The notes: generated from the sequence alone by a model not told the origin. 57,070 nt of DNA from a virus (IMGVR_UViG_3300006919_008385:1-57070), one strand, 5' to 3'; positions 16,205 through 25,356 are shown, numbered from the stretch's first letter. Numbers and translations are program-made.

Positions 16205-17291
16205 TGTCGTCTGTGAGTATTGTACCTAATATTTTAGGTGTACTGTTTATAACTTGTTCTATAAAATCGTTAGGTGTATCTATGTTATGACTTATACACT
16301 CTCCTAATATGTGTCTGCCTGGAGTGTATTGTGGGTCATCTAAATCTATATAATTACCCACGTTGTTGTCCTCAATCCATTTGTTGTATTTGTCTGTTAA
16401 ATTGTTTTGATGATGTATGTCGCCTATATGGTGTAACCAACCAAATGCTACCCAAGGATGCCTGTATGTTTGTTGAGATAATTTACCTTTTTGTACTAAC
16501 TCTATATCATCTGTCCAGGCACAACTCCATAAGTCTTTACCCACAGTACCAAAGTCTAATTCTAACCATCCCTTTGGTTTTATATATGTAAAGTCAGCAT
16601 AGTCTTCTGGCTCCATTTTTATATCATATATTGTATCGTTATCTAAGCCTGGTTGGTAATTTACTTTTAGTGATGTAAAGTATTTAGGAAATGCCTCTGC
16701 TAAAAGTTGTCTGCAATGGTCATTATCAACTCCAACATATTGTGTTAATACTTCATTGTAATGAACCATCATGTTTATTGTTTGGAAGTTATTGTACCAA
16801 GTATCAAAATCTACATCACCTGGCAACTCTTGTGTTTTATTCTTTTCTATTAATATAGGTAAGTTATCCTCAAATAAATCGTGCAATGTATTTAAGGCTT
16901 TTATTTTTGCATTATTAATATTGATAGGGTCTAGTCTTAAATCATCTGATATGTTAAACCAACCCCATTCAACATTATTAAATTCGTCTATAATATCGTT
17001 CATTACTTGTCTTGATTTTAATATGGGTTCCTCTAAAGGATTGCTATAAACATCATACGCATAATTGAATGAATTATTTTGGTTATCTATAAAATGATTT
17101 AGTGTGTTTATATGACTTGTAGTAAACTTTTTTGTTAATGGTAAATCGTTTAGTTGCCAAGTCACAACCTGAGTGCCAGGTTGGTTAAGCATAAACTCAC
17201 TGTCTAATAAATGTATGGGTGTAGGTACTTCTGTAAAATTTGTAGTGTAGTAAGTTACATCACCAGGTTGATAAATTACATGATACTTCAT
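16185..17291 (-). CDS. Hypothetical 368-aa protein of the glycan cluster
   Basis: No family is recognised. It is acidic and aromatic, with scattered His and Trp (WGWFNISDDLRLDP, HPWVAFGWLHHIGDIHH) and no signal peptide or membrane segment. The His-rich WLHHIGDIHH near residue 290 could bind a metal. It overlaps both neighbours and sits between a glycosyltransferase-like gene and a 2OG oxygenase, so a glycan role is inferred only from context. Confidence 0.5.
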   Translation of the reverse strand: MKYHVIYQPGDVTYYTTNFTEVPTPIHLLDSEFMLNQPGTQVVTWQLNDLPLTKKFTTSHINTLNHFIDNQNNSFNYAYDVYSNPLEEPILKSRQVMNDIIDEFNNVEWGWFNISDDLRLDPININNAKIKALNTLHDLFEDNLPILIEKNKTQELPGDVDFDTWYNNFQTINMMVHYNEVLTQYVGVDNDHCRQLLAEAFPKYFTSLKVNYQPGLDNDTIYDIKMEPEDYADFTYIKPKGWLELDFGTVGKDLWSCAWTDDIELVQKGKLSQQTYRHPWVAFGWLHHIGDIHHQNNLTDKYNKWIEDNNVGNYIDLDDPQYTPGRHILGECISHNIDTPNDFIEQVINSTPKILGTILTDDNDKTLL

Positions 17292-18418
17292 ACATATCCT
17301 AAAGTCTCATTAGGTGGTGTATTTTCATTTACAAATTTAAATATATGTTGAATGTGTTCTATGTCTTTTTCTTCTCTTACACTACATAACTCATTTGCAA
17401 AATGTATCTCAACATTATTTTCAACTGCAAGTTTTAAAAGGTAATGCCTTCTGAAAGGATCGTCTGGTAGTCCGTATATGCTACACATTACAATTCCATC
17501 TACATTATAGCCTGTAATAAATTTCTCTAAACCAGGAAGCCAATCAACATATTCATTTTCAAATTGATAATCATTTATCACTATGCCATGCTTTTTACAA
17601 TACTGGTTAATTATAGAACGTTGCATAGGTAAAGGTATAGGACTACTGAATTTTGTATTCCAGCCACCATAACTAACCCATTTTTTATCAGGGTCTATAG
17701 CTCTTACATCATCTTTCTCGCCTAAGAATCTAAAATATCCTCCAGGAAGTTTTCTATGATAATGTCCACCTTTAGGTAATATCCTGCCGTCCATACTCCA
17801 ACGTGTTATGTCAGTATCGTTGTTAAAATTACCGTGTATATGATGCTGTTGGAACAAGTGAGCCTGACCTGGTTTTAATGTTACAGGCCAACAATGTTTA
17901 CTACATTCTTCTTGAAGTTTATCATAACTCCATTTTTCTTCATAACATTTTTTTGTAATCTCATCTGATATATCCCAACCCATTATTTGCATACTGTTAT
18001 TGCCATAACATTCTGTAAAAGGTGTCCAAATAGTTCTTAATCCTAATCCATTACCAACCCAAATGCCTTGATGATATTGTAATAGCCTGCCAACTTTTGC
18101 TTGGTTAGGAATAACCATTCTGATTGTAAAGAATCTCTGTAACATCCACTCATCATCATATAATAATTGTGGTGCTATATCTTGATAATATGCATCTACT
18201 CTTTCTATAAAATCTGCATCTCCTGTTCTTTGTTGTAAATAGGCACCTAATTGGCTAACTTCTTTTACATCTAAAGTTTTGTGAACTGTTTCTAAAGTTT
18301 CAACTTGGGGGAATTTTTCTTTTGCTACTGCTAACCAATACTCTGGCCAATTGTGTTTTTCTAGGTTATATTCTAAAGTTTGATTATCCCATCTAGGGTC
18401 CAGATCTTGTAGGCTCAT
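17288..18418 (-). CDS. Fusion: 2OG-Fe(II) oxygenase + LIC12192-family sporadic carbohydrate protein
   Basis: 376 aa. Residues about 90-225 look like a phytanoyl-CoA-dioxygenase/2OG-Fe(II) oxygenase core (YHQGIWVGNG, IWTPFTEC, LKPGQAHLFQQHHIHGNFNN, TRWSMDGRI). The C-terminal 120 residues (SPIPLPMQRSIINQYCKKHG, WLPGLEKFI, IVMCSIYGLPDDPFRRHYLL) match the LIC12192-type sporadic carbohydrate cluster protein. In bacteria these two families are neighbours in surface-sugar clusters; here they are joined. Role: probably modification of a surface or virion glycan. Domain names are from memory. Confidence 0.65.
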   Translation of the reverse strand: MSLQDLDPRWDNQTLEYNLEKHNWPEYWLAVAKEKFPQVETLETVHKTLDVKEVSQLGAYLQQRTGDADFIERVDAYYQDIAPQLLYDDEWMLQRFFTIRMVIPNQAKVGRLLQYHQGIWVGNGLGLRTIWTPFTECYGNNSMQIMGWDISDEITKKCYEEKWSYDKLQEECSKHCWPVTLKPGQAHLFQQHHIHGNFNNDTDITRWSMDGRILPKGGHYHRKLPGGYFRFLGEKDDVRAIDPDKKWVSYGGWNTKFSSPIPLPMQRSIINQYCKKHGIVINDYQFENEYVDWLPGLEKFITGYNVDGIVMCSIYGLPDDPFRRHYLLKLAVENNVEIHFANELCSVREEKDIEHIQHIFKFVNENTPPNETLGYV

Positions 18419-18439
18419 ATTCTATATTTCCAAAATAAG

Positions 18440-18458
18440 TATTTATAGTCTATAAATA
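18440..18458. promoter_or_regulatory. Divergent pair of late promoters
   Basis: The 19-bp segment reads as two exact TATAAATA octamers facing away from each other, minus strand 18440-18447 and plus strand 18451-18458, separated by 3 bp. The minus copy serves the 2OG fusion gene; the plus copy is 5 nt before the GNAT ATG. Confidence 0.65.
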
Positions 18459-18463
18459 TCAGT

Positions 18464-18925
18464 ATGAAAATAATTCGGCTATCATTTGAACAAATATCTG
18501 ACGTCTGGAAAGAACATTTATGGCCTAACAGAGTAAGTCCTATTGAAACTCATAGTGCTATGACATGGCCTTACCAAGGTAATCCAGAAGAATATGATAT
18601 GAATATTTTTAATTATCCTGCATTATTTTTTGGTGTGATAAGTGATTATAAAATAATAGGAGTCAATTCAGGACATCGTACTACAGATCAGCAATACAGA
18701 AGTAGAGGTATATGGGTGAACCCAGACCACAGACGCAAAGGTATTAGTCAAATGTTATTTGAAGCAACAAAAGATCAGGCTATTAGTGAAGGATGTAAAA
18801 TGATTTGGAGTATTCCAAGAAAAACCGCCCTGCCAGCCTATACCAAATTTGGTTTTGAGACTGTGGGCGATTATATTAAAACTGAAACTTCAGACGCAAA
18901 TATTTATGTTAAATTAACTTTTTAA
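18464..18925 (+). CDS. GNAT-family N-acetyltransferase
   Basis: 153 aa. The acetyl-CoA motif A is seen as GIWVNPDHRRKGISQMLFEAT (about residues 83-103), with R/K-x-G-x-S/G in place. A later Y-x-K-F-G-F block is typical of GNATs. Substrate unknown; in phages GNATs can modify host proteins, toxins or tRNAs. A leaderless late mRNA is predicted because TATAAATA ends 5 nt before the ATG and there is no Shine-Dalgarno. Isolated plus-strand gene between two minus-strand operons; its end overlaps the peroxiredoxin end by 12 nt. Confidence 0.75.
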   Translation: MKIIRLSFEQISDVWKEHLWPNRVSPIETHSAMTWPYQGNPEEYDMNIFNYPALFFGVISDYKIIGVNSGHRTTDQQYRSRGIWVNPDHRRKGISQMLFEATKDQAISEGCKMIWSIPRKTALPAYTKFGFETVGDYIKTETSDANIYVKLTF

Positions 18926-19432
18926 ATAGTTAAGAATAGTATCAGCATCACTTACTTCAAATGGATCTCCATCAGCATTATCACTTAATCCAGGTTCCAC
19001 CCAAAGATTTTCTACTTTGTAATCGTCGACAATCATACTATATCTCCAACTACGCATACCAAAACCAATGTTAGTTTTGTCCACTAAAAATCCTAATGTT
19101 CTAGTAAATTGGCCTGAACCATCTGGAATTGGTTTAACTTTTTGTATATCTAAATTTTTAAACCATGCATTCATTACAAAAGTATCATTAACACTCATGC
19201 AATAAATATCATCTACTCCATGTTTACAGATCTCATCGTAATAAGCATCATAAGTTGGTAAATGAGTACTTGAACATGTTGGTGTAAATGCTCCAGGTAA
19301 TCCAAATAACACTACACGTCTGTTAGCAAATATTTCTTCAGAGGTTAAATCATGCCATTTAAAGCCTGGTGCCTCGTCAGTTTCAACTCTAGTTTTAAAT
19401 GTAACATTTGGTACATATAAATCTATTGCCAT
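18914..19432 (-). CDS. Peroxiredoxin (Prx5/type II-like)
   Basis: 172 aa. LFGLPGAFTPTCSSTHLP (about residues 43-60) carries the peroxidatic Cys in the PxxxTxxC context, and SVNDTFVMNAWF and FGMRSWRYSMIVDD are typical of the Prx5 subfamily. It reduces hydrogen peroxide and organic peroxides. Last gene of the SUF operon, with its own AATAAATA octamer at 19456-19463 and an AGGAGAG ribosome-binding site. Protecting newly built Fe-S clusters from peroxide is a sensible inference. Confidence 0.85.
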   Translation of the reverse strand: MAIDLYVPNVTFKTRVETDEAPGFKWHDLTSEEIFANRRVVLFGLPGAFTPTCSSTHLPTYDAYYDEICKHGVDDIYCMSVNDTFVMNAWFKNLDIQKVKPIPDGSGQFTRTLGFLVDKTNIGFGMRSWRYSMIVDDYKVENLWVEPGLSDNADGDPFEVSDADTILNYLKS

Positions 19433-19455
19433 TTTTCTCTCCTATTATATTACGT

Positions 19456-19463
19456 TATTTATT
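19456..19463 (-). promoter_or_regulatory. Late-type octamer before the peroxiredoxin
   Basis: AATAAATA on the minus strand in the 36-bp gap between the SufT-like and peroxiredoxin genes, 23 nt upstream of the ATG, with a Shine-Dalgarno in between. It suggests extra expression of the peroxiredoxin. Confidence 0.45.
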
Positions 19464-19468
19464 TTAAC

Positions 19469-19792
19469 TTATAACAAACCCATTTGATATTTGGCTTCAT
19501 CAGATACATGTATATCTGGATTCCATGGTGGGTCAAATGTTAAATTTATTTTTACTAAATTAGTGTCTTTTACACTACGCACAGCAAACTCTGTTTCCAT
19601 CATTATCATCTCACCAAAAGGACAATTAGGTGCTGTGAGTGTCATCAAAACTTGTACATCATTTTCTTCATTTACATCTATATTGTATATAAGACCCAAG
19701 TCAACTATATTGATACCTATTTCAGGATCAACTACTCGTTTAAGATTACTTCTAACCTTATCCTCTATACTAATTTCTGAATTGCTTTGCAT
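19469..19792 (-). CDS. sufT: SufT/PaaD-like (MIP18 family) Fe-S maturation protein
   Basis: 107 aa. VVDPEIGINIVDLGLIY, LTAPNCPFGEMI and FDPPWNPD are the MIP18/DUF59 signature, including the conserved Cys and the DPPW motif. SufT-type proteins help mature or deliver Fe-S clusters and are often encoded with sufBCDS. It overlaps the sufS 3' end by 28 nt. A PaaD role is unlikely as no phenylacetate genes are present. Confidence 0.8.
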   Translation of the reverse strand: MQSNSEISIEDKVRSNLKRVVDPEIGINIVDLGLIYNIDVNEENDVQVLMTLTAPNCPFGEMIMMETEFAVRSVKDTNLVKINLTFDPPWNPDIHVSDEAKYQMGLL

Positions 19793-20964
19793 AATGAATC
19801 TGATAATTTAAATATATCTTCTTTACTTGTATAGATACCAGGACTTATTCTTAAAACTCCTTTGCCACCACTTACTTTATTTACAATAGGATGAGCACAA
19901 AGTTTCCCCACTCTTACAGCAATGTTGTCTAATCCCAAAAAGGCACTAACATCACTTGGGTGATATCCAGTACAGGTAAATGTATAAACATATCTGCCAT
20001 TTTGTCTGTAATCTTTGTATATTAAATCCAGTCCTTTAATGTTAAAAATATCTGAATCACTCATAGCAAAATCTAAACCAGTAAAGTGTTCTTTAAAGTT
20101 TTCATATTTTAAATAATTCATCCATTCGGCCGCTCTGCCTAATCCTAATATACCTGCTAAGTTAGGTGTGCCAACTTCGTGTTTTGTAGGACCATCGTAA
20201 AACTCTACATTCCCTTTTAAATCATAATGTACTACGGAGCCTCCTCCTAATCTTACAGAACGATGTCTTTCAAAAGGCAGTCTACTATATAAAACTCCTA
20301 CACCTGTTGGACCATACATTTTATGACCACTAAAAACAGCATAGTCATATGTATAACTATCGAACTCATGTGTACCTATTGTTTGACAAGCATCTATAAC
20401 TACCTTTATTCCTTGGTTGTGTGCCATTTTACATAACTTTTTGCAACTTGATGGTATGCCAGTTACATTACTATGACTGTGAATACTTAATAGAGCATAA
20501 GGATATTTTTCAAACACTTTATTTGCTTCATCTAAATTTATTTTACCTGAGTCTGTAATAGGAAGTACAACCAATCTACCGTTTTCTGTTGTTCTATTTT
20601 GTGCTATCCAAGGCAATATATTTGCTGTATGTTCTGCTTCGGTAATTATTACTACAGGCATGTCTTTATACCAGTCTGCTACTATGTTAAGACCTTCTGT
20701 TGCACCTGATGTAAACATAATTTGATCAGGCTTTGCTTTAATTAGTTTGGCAAATTCTTCTCTAGCAGTTTCTATATCAGCACTTACCTTTTGGCTAATA
20801 GGAAAATCTCCTCTGTTTGCATTACATCTTTCTTCTTCATAATACTGGTTCATACGATCTAAAACACTTTGATGCGTTTGCGTACTGGCGGCACTATCCA
20901 AATAAACTAATTCTGGATTGTTTACTAGTGTTGGAAACTCTTCTTTTATGTTGTTATAAAGCAT
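19765..20964 (-). CDS. sufS: Cysteine desulfurase SufS
   Basis: 399 aa. It has the PLP lysine motif SGHKMYGPTGVGVLY (about residues 213-227), LDSAASTQTHQ at the start, GATEGLN, ACQTIGTHEFD and the active-site Cys in VRVGKLCAHPIV. It supplies persulfide sulfur for Fe-S assembly. Full length for a SufS. No SufE or SufU acceptor is in the window, so it may use the host's. It starts by overlapping the sufD end by 19 nt. Confidence 0.9.
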   Translation of the reverse strand: MLYNNIKEEFPTLVNNPELVYLDSAASTQTHQSVLDRMNQYYEEERCNANRGDFPISQKVSADIETAREEFAKLIKAKPDQIMFTSGATEGLNIVADWYKDMPVVIITEAEHTANILPWIAQNRTTENGRLVVLPITDSGKINLDEANKVFEKYPYALLSIHSHSNVTGIPSSCKKLCKMAHNQGIKVVIDACQTIGTHEFDSYTYDYAVFSGHKMYGPTGVGVLYSRLPFERHRSVRLGGGSVVHYDLKGNVEFYDGPTKHEVGTPNLAGILGLGRAAEWMNYLKYENFKEHFTGLDFAMSDSDIFNIKGLDLIYKDYRQNGRYVYTFTCTGYHPSDVSAFLGLDNIAVRVGKLCAHPIVNKVSGGKGVLRISPGIYTSKEDIFKLSDSLCKAIQKLV

Positions 20965-22160
20965 CTTTTTAATAATTCCTCAGACTCAAAGTCGTTTATG
21001 CCTCTACTCTCCAAGTAGTATAGCATGTCTTTATCCAAATTACTTATAGTACATCCATGAGTACATATAACTTCTTTGGTGTTAATGTCTAGTTGAGGCT
21101 CAGTAATCATTGTATTCTTATTGCTTAACATTAAATTTTTATTCTCTAAATGTGCCTCTGTGTTTTCTGCTTCTTTGTTTATGTTAATTTTACCAATAAA
21201 ACTTGAATGTGAATTATCATCTCCTATAGTTCTTACGTCAACAATACTGCTACTGTTAGGACTCAAATGATTTACATTAACAGTCATATTATTAGTATAA
21301 TTTTCAAATAAATTAAAATTTCCTATTACATTTGTATCACAATCGTTATAAATGTCAAACTCCATATTATCCTGATTATGTTTACTGCCTTCTCCAAATA
21401 CTTCCACTGTGACTTTACTGCCAGGAAACTGTATAAATTTACTATCTATAACATTACATGCTCTGTCTTTATTGTTGTAATCATGTTTTCTGTTAAGGTT
21501 CAACTTAACATTGTCTCTTACAATATATGTTATGTTATATAATTTTACACCATCTTTATTTTCAAAAAATTCATCTAATGTCAATTTTGTATTTTTACCT
21601 ATATCTATTATAGCAAACACACAATTAACATCTTTGTCTTTATAACTATCAGCATAACAAATACTTTGAGCAAAATTTTTATTGGCATAATATTTTATGC
21701 CTACTGGGCCTGTACTATTAATTACAGCATAATCTGACAGTCTGTTATTTGGTTTAAAATATGGCTCATATAATTTTATTTTGCTGTACTTGGAATACAA
21801 ATCAAATATTTTAAAATAATCATATTGATAAGGCCTATACATACTGGTACCATTGTGTACATCAGATATAAATCCATCATCTATGACTACATCAAATTGT
21901 TCTGTATAATTAGATAACCAGTCTTCCTTTTTATTTGAGCTAGAGTTAGCAATTAAATCAACATCTCTAAGAGTTTTTAGATTCATGTTTTTATAAAAAT
22001 TATTTTTTAAAGGAGATCCTTTTTGTACTAAACTGTTAAAAAATCCGTCTACTAAGTTAGGTAACACATTATTTGCTACAGTATTAGATACCATATTATT
22101 TCGTAAACCAAAGTTCACTAGGTTATGCAACTCATCTATATTGTATGTAACTTTAGACAT
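20946..22160 (-). CDS. sufD: Fe-S scaffold component SufD
   Basis: 404 aa. The start MSKVTYN at 22160 overlaps the sufC stop; an extended start 30 nt upstream is rejected. The C-terminal core is clear: SSFIGKININKEAENTEAHLENKNLMLSN, then EPQLDINTKEVICTHGCT, then LYYLESRGI, including the conserved Cys-x-His-Gly. The N-terminal half is divergent and Asn/Lys-rich. SufD joins SufB and SufC in the SufBC2D scaffold. Confidence 0.85.
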   Translation of the reverse strand: MSKVTYNIDELHNLVNFGLRNNMVSNTVANNVLPNLVDGFFNSLVQKGSPLKNNFYKNMNLKTLRDVDLIANSSSNKKEDWLSNYTEQFDVVIDDGFISDVHNGTSMYRPYQYDYFKIFDLYSKYSKIKLYEPYFKPNNRLSDYAVINSTGPVGIKYYANKNFAQSICYADSYKDKDVNCVFAIIDIGKNTKLTLDEFFENKDGVKLYNITYIVRDNVKLNLNRKHDYNNKDRACNVIDSKFIQFPGSKVTVEVFGEGSKHNQDNMEFDIYNDCDTNVIGNFNLFENYTNNMTVNVNHLSPNSSSIVDVRTIGDDNSHSSFIGKININKEAENTEAHLENKNLMLSNKNTMITEPQLDINTKEVICTHGCTISNLDKDMLYYLESRGINDFESEELLKRCFITT

Positions 22161-22869
22161 ATTCTTCAAAGCCATTAACCAACACATCATTTGCTAGTGT
22201 AATGTCACCTCTAACAACTTTATCCTTACCTAAAATTGTTACTGTATCTACATTAAGGGAATTTATTAATTGTGAATAGTGACTTATAATTAAAACTATT
22301 TTGTCTGGTTTTTGTGAGAATACATTTAAAAACTTTATTAAATGTTTTATAGCATCTACATCTAATCCACTGTCTGGCTCATCTAATATTACACATTTAG
22401 GATCTAACAATTCCATTTGTATTAACTCATTCTTTTTCTTCTCGCCGCCACTTGCTTCTACATTCAATTGCTTTTTATCCCAATTATCAGGCAGTTTAAA
22501 TGTTTCTGCTAATTGTTTAAACTCATTTAAATTTTCTGTTAGCCTCTTTGCATCATCTCTTCTAGATAGTACCTGATGTAATAATTGAAAGTTACTTAAA
22601 CCTTCAATGGGTGTAGGTTGCTGAAAGCCCAAAAACAATCCTGCCTGAGCTCTTTCAAATGTAGGCATAGCCAACAAGTCTTTACCATAAAACTCTACAG
22701 CACCTTCAGTAATGTAATTGGGATTTCCCATAAGAGCATGAGCAAATGTACTTTTGCCTACTCCATTAGGACCCATTATGATATGAACACCAGGACCAAA
22801 CTCCAGATGTAAATCATTTAAAACTATTTGATCTTCAACTTTTACTGAAAACTCTTGTGTAACTATCAT
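22153..22869 (-). CDS. sufC: Fe-S assembly ATPase SufC
   Basis: 238 aa ABC ATPase. Walker A GPNGVGKST (about residues 34-42), Q-loop FLGFQQPTPIEG, signature ASGGEKKKNELIQM and Walker B CVILDEPDSGLD, the last two in the SufC-specific form. It powers the SufBC2D scaffold. Overlaps sufD by 8 nt and abuts sufB. Confidence 0.9.
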   Translation of the reverse strand: MIVTQEFSVKVEDQIVLNDLHLEFGPGVHIIMGPNGVGKSTFAHALMGNPNYITEGAVEFYGKDLLAMPTFERAQAGLFLGFQQPTPIEGLSNFQLLHQVLSRRDDAKRLTENLNEFKQLAETFKLPDNWDKKQLNVEASGGEKKKNELIQMELLDPKCVILDEPDSGLDVDAIKHLIKFLNVFSQKPDKIVLIISHYSQLINSLNVDTVTILGKDKVVRGDITLANDVLVNGFEEYV

Positions 22870-24314
22870 TATCCTACTGCTCCTTCTAGTGTAACACTCA
22901 GCAATTTATTTGCCTCTGCGGCAAATTCCAAAGGAAGTTTTTGAAAAACATCCTTACAAAATCCATTTACAACACAATTAACTGCGTTCTCTTCGTCTAA
23001 ACCTCTGCTTTGTAAATAATACAAAGCCTCTTCTGACAGTTTACCTGTACTGGCTTCATGCTCTACTATACTGCTGTTATTATACTGCATAACCACAGGT
23101 AATGTCAATGCCTTACTGTTATCTAACATTAAACTATCACATTGTGTATAGTTTCTACTGTTATGAGCATTTTTATTGACCCTTACCATTCCTCTGTATG
23201 TGTTACTACTGTCTCCAAAACTTATGCCTTTGGATATAATGGTGCTCTTGGTATTTTTACCAACATGCAACATCTTTGTTCCTGTGTCTGCCATTTGTTT
23301 GCCTTTGGTTACAGCAACACTATAAAACTCACCAACACTATTATCGCCTCGTAATATACAACTTGGATATTTCCAAGTAACGGCACTACCTGTTTCAACC
23401 TGTGTCCAACTAATCTTACTGCTTTCACCTTTACATAATCCTCTCTTAGTTACAAAATTTAATACGCCACCAACACCATTTTCATCTCCTGGGTACCAGT
23501 TTTGTACTGTACTATATTTAATCTCTGCCCTGTCATGTGCTACCAGCTCTACTACAGCCGCGTGTAGTGTGTTCTCATCATATGCTGGAGCAGTACAACC
23601 TTCTAAGTAACTGACATAACTGTCCGCATCTGCTATAATCAGTGTTCTTTCAAACTGTCCTGTATTACGAGCATTGATGCGGAAGTATGTGTTTAATTCC
23701 ATTGGGCATTTAACTCCCTTAGGAATATAACAAAAGGTGCCGTCCGTAAAGACGGCACTATTTAGGCAAGCGAAGTAATTATCCTTGGCTGGGATAATAC
23801 TACCTAAATACTCTTTTACGAGTTCGGAATGTTCTTGTATGGCTTCACTTATACTGCAAAATATAATGCCATGTTTCTTTAATTCTTCTTGGAATGTTGT
23901 GGCAATACTAACACTATCAAATACTGCGTCAATGGCCACTGTGGGTATTTTGTTTTCTGCTTCTATACCAAGTAGAGAATCTCTTTCGTGTAGAGGGACA
24001 CCTAACTTTTCAAATGTATCTAAGATCTCTTGTGGAATGTCTTCTTTGTTTCTAAACTTGGGTGCTGAATAATAACTTAATGCTTGGTAATCTATAGGTG
24101 CATAGTTTACATGAGCCCATGTAGGTTCTTTTATTTTTTGTAGATGTTCAAATGCTTTTAGTCTAAACTCAGTTACCCATTCAGGTTCGTTTTTTATTGC
24201 ACTAAGTTTTCTTACTACCTCTTCTGTAAGTCCAGGTTCAAAGTCCTCAGAGTCTACGACTGTTTCGAATCCAGCAGTATATTGATTGGATGTTATTTTA
24301 CTATAGTCAGTCAA
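22869..24314 (-). CDS. sufB: Fe-S scaffold protein SufB
   Basis: 481 aa, full length. It has SDSVSI-like [82 protein letters not shown] and [21 protein letters not shown]. Strongly conserved relative to sufD. It forms the main cluster-assembly site with SufD. Overlaps clpS by 8 nt. Confidence 0.92.
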   Translation of the reverse strand: MTDYSKITSNQYTAGFETVVDSEDFEPGLTEEVVRKLSAIKNEPEWVTEFRLKAFEHLQKIKEPTWAHVNYAPIDYQALSYYSAPKFRNKEDIPQEILDTFEKLGVPLHERDSLLGIEAENKIPTVAIDAVFDSVSIATTFQEELKKHGIIFCSISEAIQEHSELVKEYLGSIIPAKDNYFACLNSAVFTDGTFCYIPKGVKCPMELNTYFRINARNTGQFERTLIIADADSYVSYLEGCTAPAYDENTLHAAVVELVAHDRAEIKYSTVQNWYPGDENGVGGVLNFVTKRGLCKGESSKISWTQVETGSAVTWKYPSCILRGDNSVGEFYSVAVTKGKQMADTGTKMLHVGKNTKSTIISKGISFGDSSNTYRGMVRVNKNAHNSRNYTQCDSLMLDNSKALTLPVVMQYNNSSIVEHEASTGKLSEEALYYLQSRGLDEENAVNCVVNGFCKDVFQKLPLEFAAEANKLLSVTLEGAVG

Positions 24315-24606
24315 TTTTCTCTACCATAATAGTTAATGGGTGTCCATTGTTCCTACTTATAGCAACGGCTTCTGCTTTCTTTTGCTCAGCAAGTTCAAAG
24401 TTATATGTACCTGCTATGCCTTTTCCTTTTTCATGGATTAACATTGTAATATCCTTTGCTTGTTCTAAGTTTCTATTAAAAACTTCTATCAGCAACTGAA
24501 TTACAAAATCCATAGGAGTAAAGTCGTCGTTAAGTAGCACCACATTATATCTATTAGGATAGGTGACGTCAGTCTGTGTAATTGTATCAGATTGTGTTTG
24601 TGCCAT
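24307..24606 (-). CDS. clpS: ClpS N-degron adaptor
   Basis: 99 aa. [20 protein letters not shown] carries the DD and M residues of the N-end-rule pocket, and [20 protein letters not shown] and [12 protein letters not shown] complete the family pattern. ClpS delivers N-degron substrates to ClpA in bacteria. The window has clpX but no clpA or clpP, so it probably acts on the host ClpAP, or competes with host ClpS. Starts on the bL33 stop (TAATG). Confidence 0.9.
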   Translation of the reverse strand: MAQTQSDTITQTDVTYPNRYNVVLLNDDFTPMDFVIQLLIEVFNRNLEQAKDITMLIHEKGKGIAGTYNFELAEQKKAEAVAISRNNGHPLTIMVEKID

Positions 24607-24812
24607 TATTTTTGATGTTTAGGTAGTTTAGCCTCCACAAACATTTCATGTTTGCGTTTAACAGGATTATATTTTTTCATTTTAAGTTTTCTATTTTCCT
24701 GTATAAGAGTCTTAGTCTTAACAGCAGTATAATGATAGGTATGACTGTCTCTGGTCTCACCTTCTGGTATCATGTATACTATTGTTTTCTTTTTATTACT
24801 TTTGCTTGCCAT
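24606..24812 (-). CDS. rpmG: Ribosomal protein bL33-like
   Basis: 68 aa. The C-terminal 45 residues follow bL33: HYTAVKTKTLIQENRKLKMKKYNPVKRKHEMFVEAKL, with the YTxxKxK, LxxKKYxP and R-K-H blocks in place. It lacks the CxxC pairs, so it is the zinc-free type. The N-terminus (ASKSNKKKTIVYMIP) is a little longer than usual. First gene of the clpS-suf operon, under a TATAAATA promoter with a 5' hairpin. It may replace host bL33 in ribosomes and alter translation; this is inference. Confidence 0.85.
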   Translation of the reverse strand: MASKSNKKKTIVYMIPEGETRDSHTYHYTAVKTKTLIQENRKLKMKKYNPVKRKHEMFVEAKLPKHQK

Positions 24813-24821
24813 TTTATAAGT

Positions 24822-24845
24822 GGAGAGGACTTATTTGTCCTCTCC
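24822..24845 (-). other. mRNA 5' stem-loop of the bL33-suf operon
   Basis: A perfect 9-bp stem (GGAGAGGAC / GTCCTCTCC) with a 6-nt loop, starting about 5 nt after the TATAAATA box at 24850-24857. The transcript would begin at or next to the hairpin base, as in mRNAs stabilised by a 5' hairpin. There is no U-run, so a terminator for hsp20 is less likely. Confidence 0.6.
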
Positions 24846-24849
24846 CACA

Positions 24850-24857
24850 TATTTATA
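24850..24857 (-). promoter_or_regulatory. Late promoter of the bL33-clpS-suf operon
   Basis: Exact TATAAATA on the minus strand, 37 nt upstream of the bL33 ATG and just after the Hsp20 stop. It predicts late-phase expression of bL33, ClpS and SUF. Confidence 0.65.
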
Positions 24858-24864
24858 AACCAGA

Positions 24865-25317
24865 TTAGCCAATTTTAATCTTTTGTGGTTTAAGTGCGTC
24901 AGGAACATTTCTGAACAGTTCTACTTTTAGTAAACCGTCCTCTAGTTTTGCACTTTTAACCTCCACATACTCAGCAAGTTTAAAACTTCTTACAAAGTCT
25001 CTTTCTGCAATACCTTTATGTAAAAACTCAACGTCGTCCATTGCTCCGGACTCGTCTGCTTTAATGGTACCAGTAATAAGTAAGTTACCGTCTTCTAACT
25101 CAATATCTATTTCGGACTTTTTAAATCCTGCAATAGCCAATGTAATTGAATACAGATCATCACCGTCTTTACTGATGTTGTATGGTGGATAGCCTTGTGA
25201 ATTTGTTGCAGAATTCATCTGAGTTTCGAACTCATTAAAAAGTCTGTCAAATCCGACTGTGGCTCTATATAGTGGGTTTAGTGTATCAGAAGTGATACGA
25301 AATTGTTTGCTTACCAT
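24865..25317 (-). CDS. Small heat-shock protein, IbpA-like (Hsp20)
   Basis: 150 aa. LNPLYRATVGFDRLFNEFE and YPPYNI at the N-terminus, the alpha-crystallin core (YSITLAIAGFKKSEIDIEL, GIAERDFVRSFKLAEYV) and the C-terminal I-x-I (KIKI) are close to IbpA. It holds unfolded proteins and may help phage assembly. The ATG at 25317 has AAAGGAG upstream; an upstream TTG start is rejected. Hsp20 is typical of marine T4-like phages. Confidence 0.9.
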   Translation of the reverse strand: MVSKQFRITSDTLNPLYRATVGFDRLFNEFETQMNSATNSQGYPPYNISKDGDDLYSITLAIAGFKKSEIDIELEDGNLLITGTIKADESGAMDDVEFLHKGIAERDFVRSFKLAEYVEVKSAKLEDGLLKVELFRNVPDALKPQKIKIG

Positions 25318-25356
25318 GATATTATCTCCTTTAAAAAGCAAGTTAATTTATTTTTA

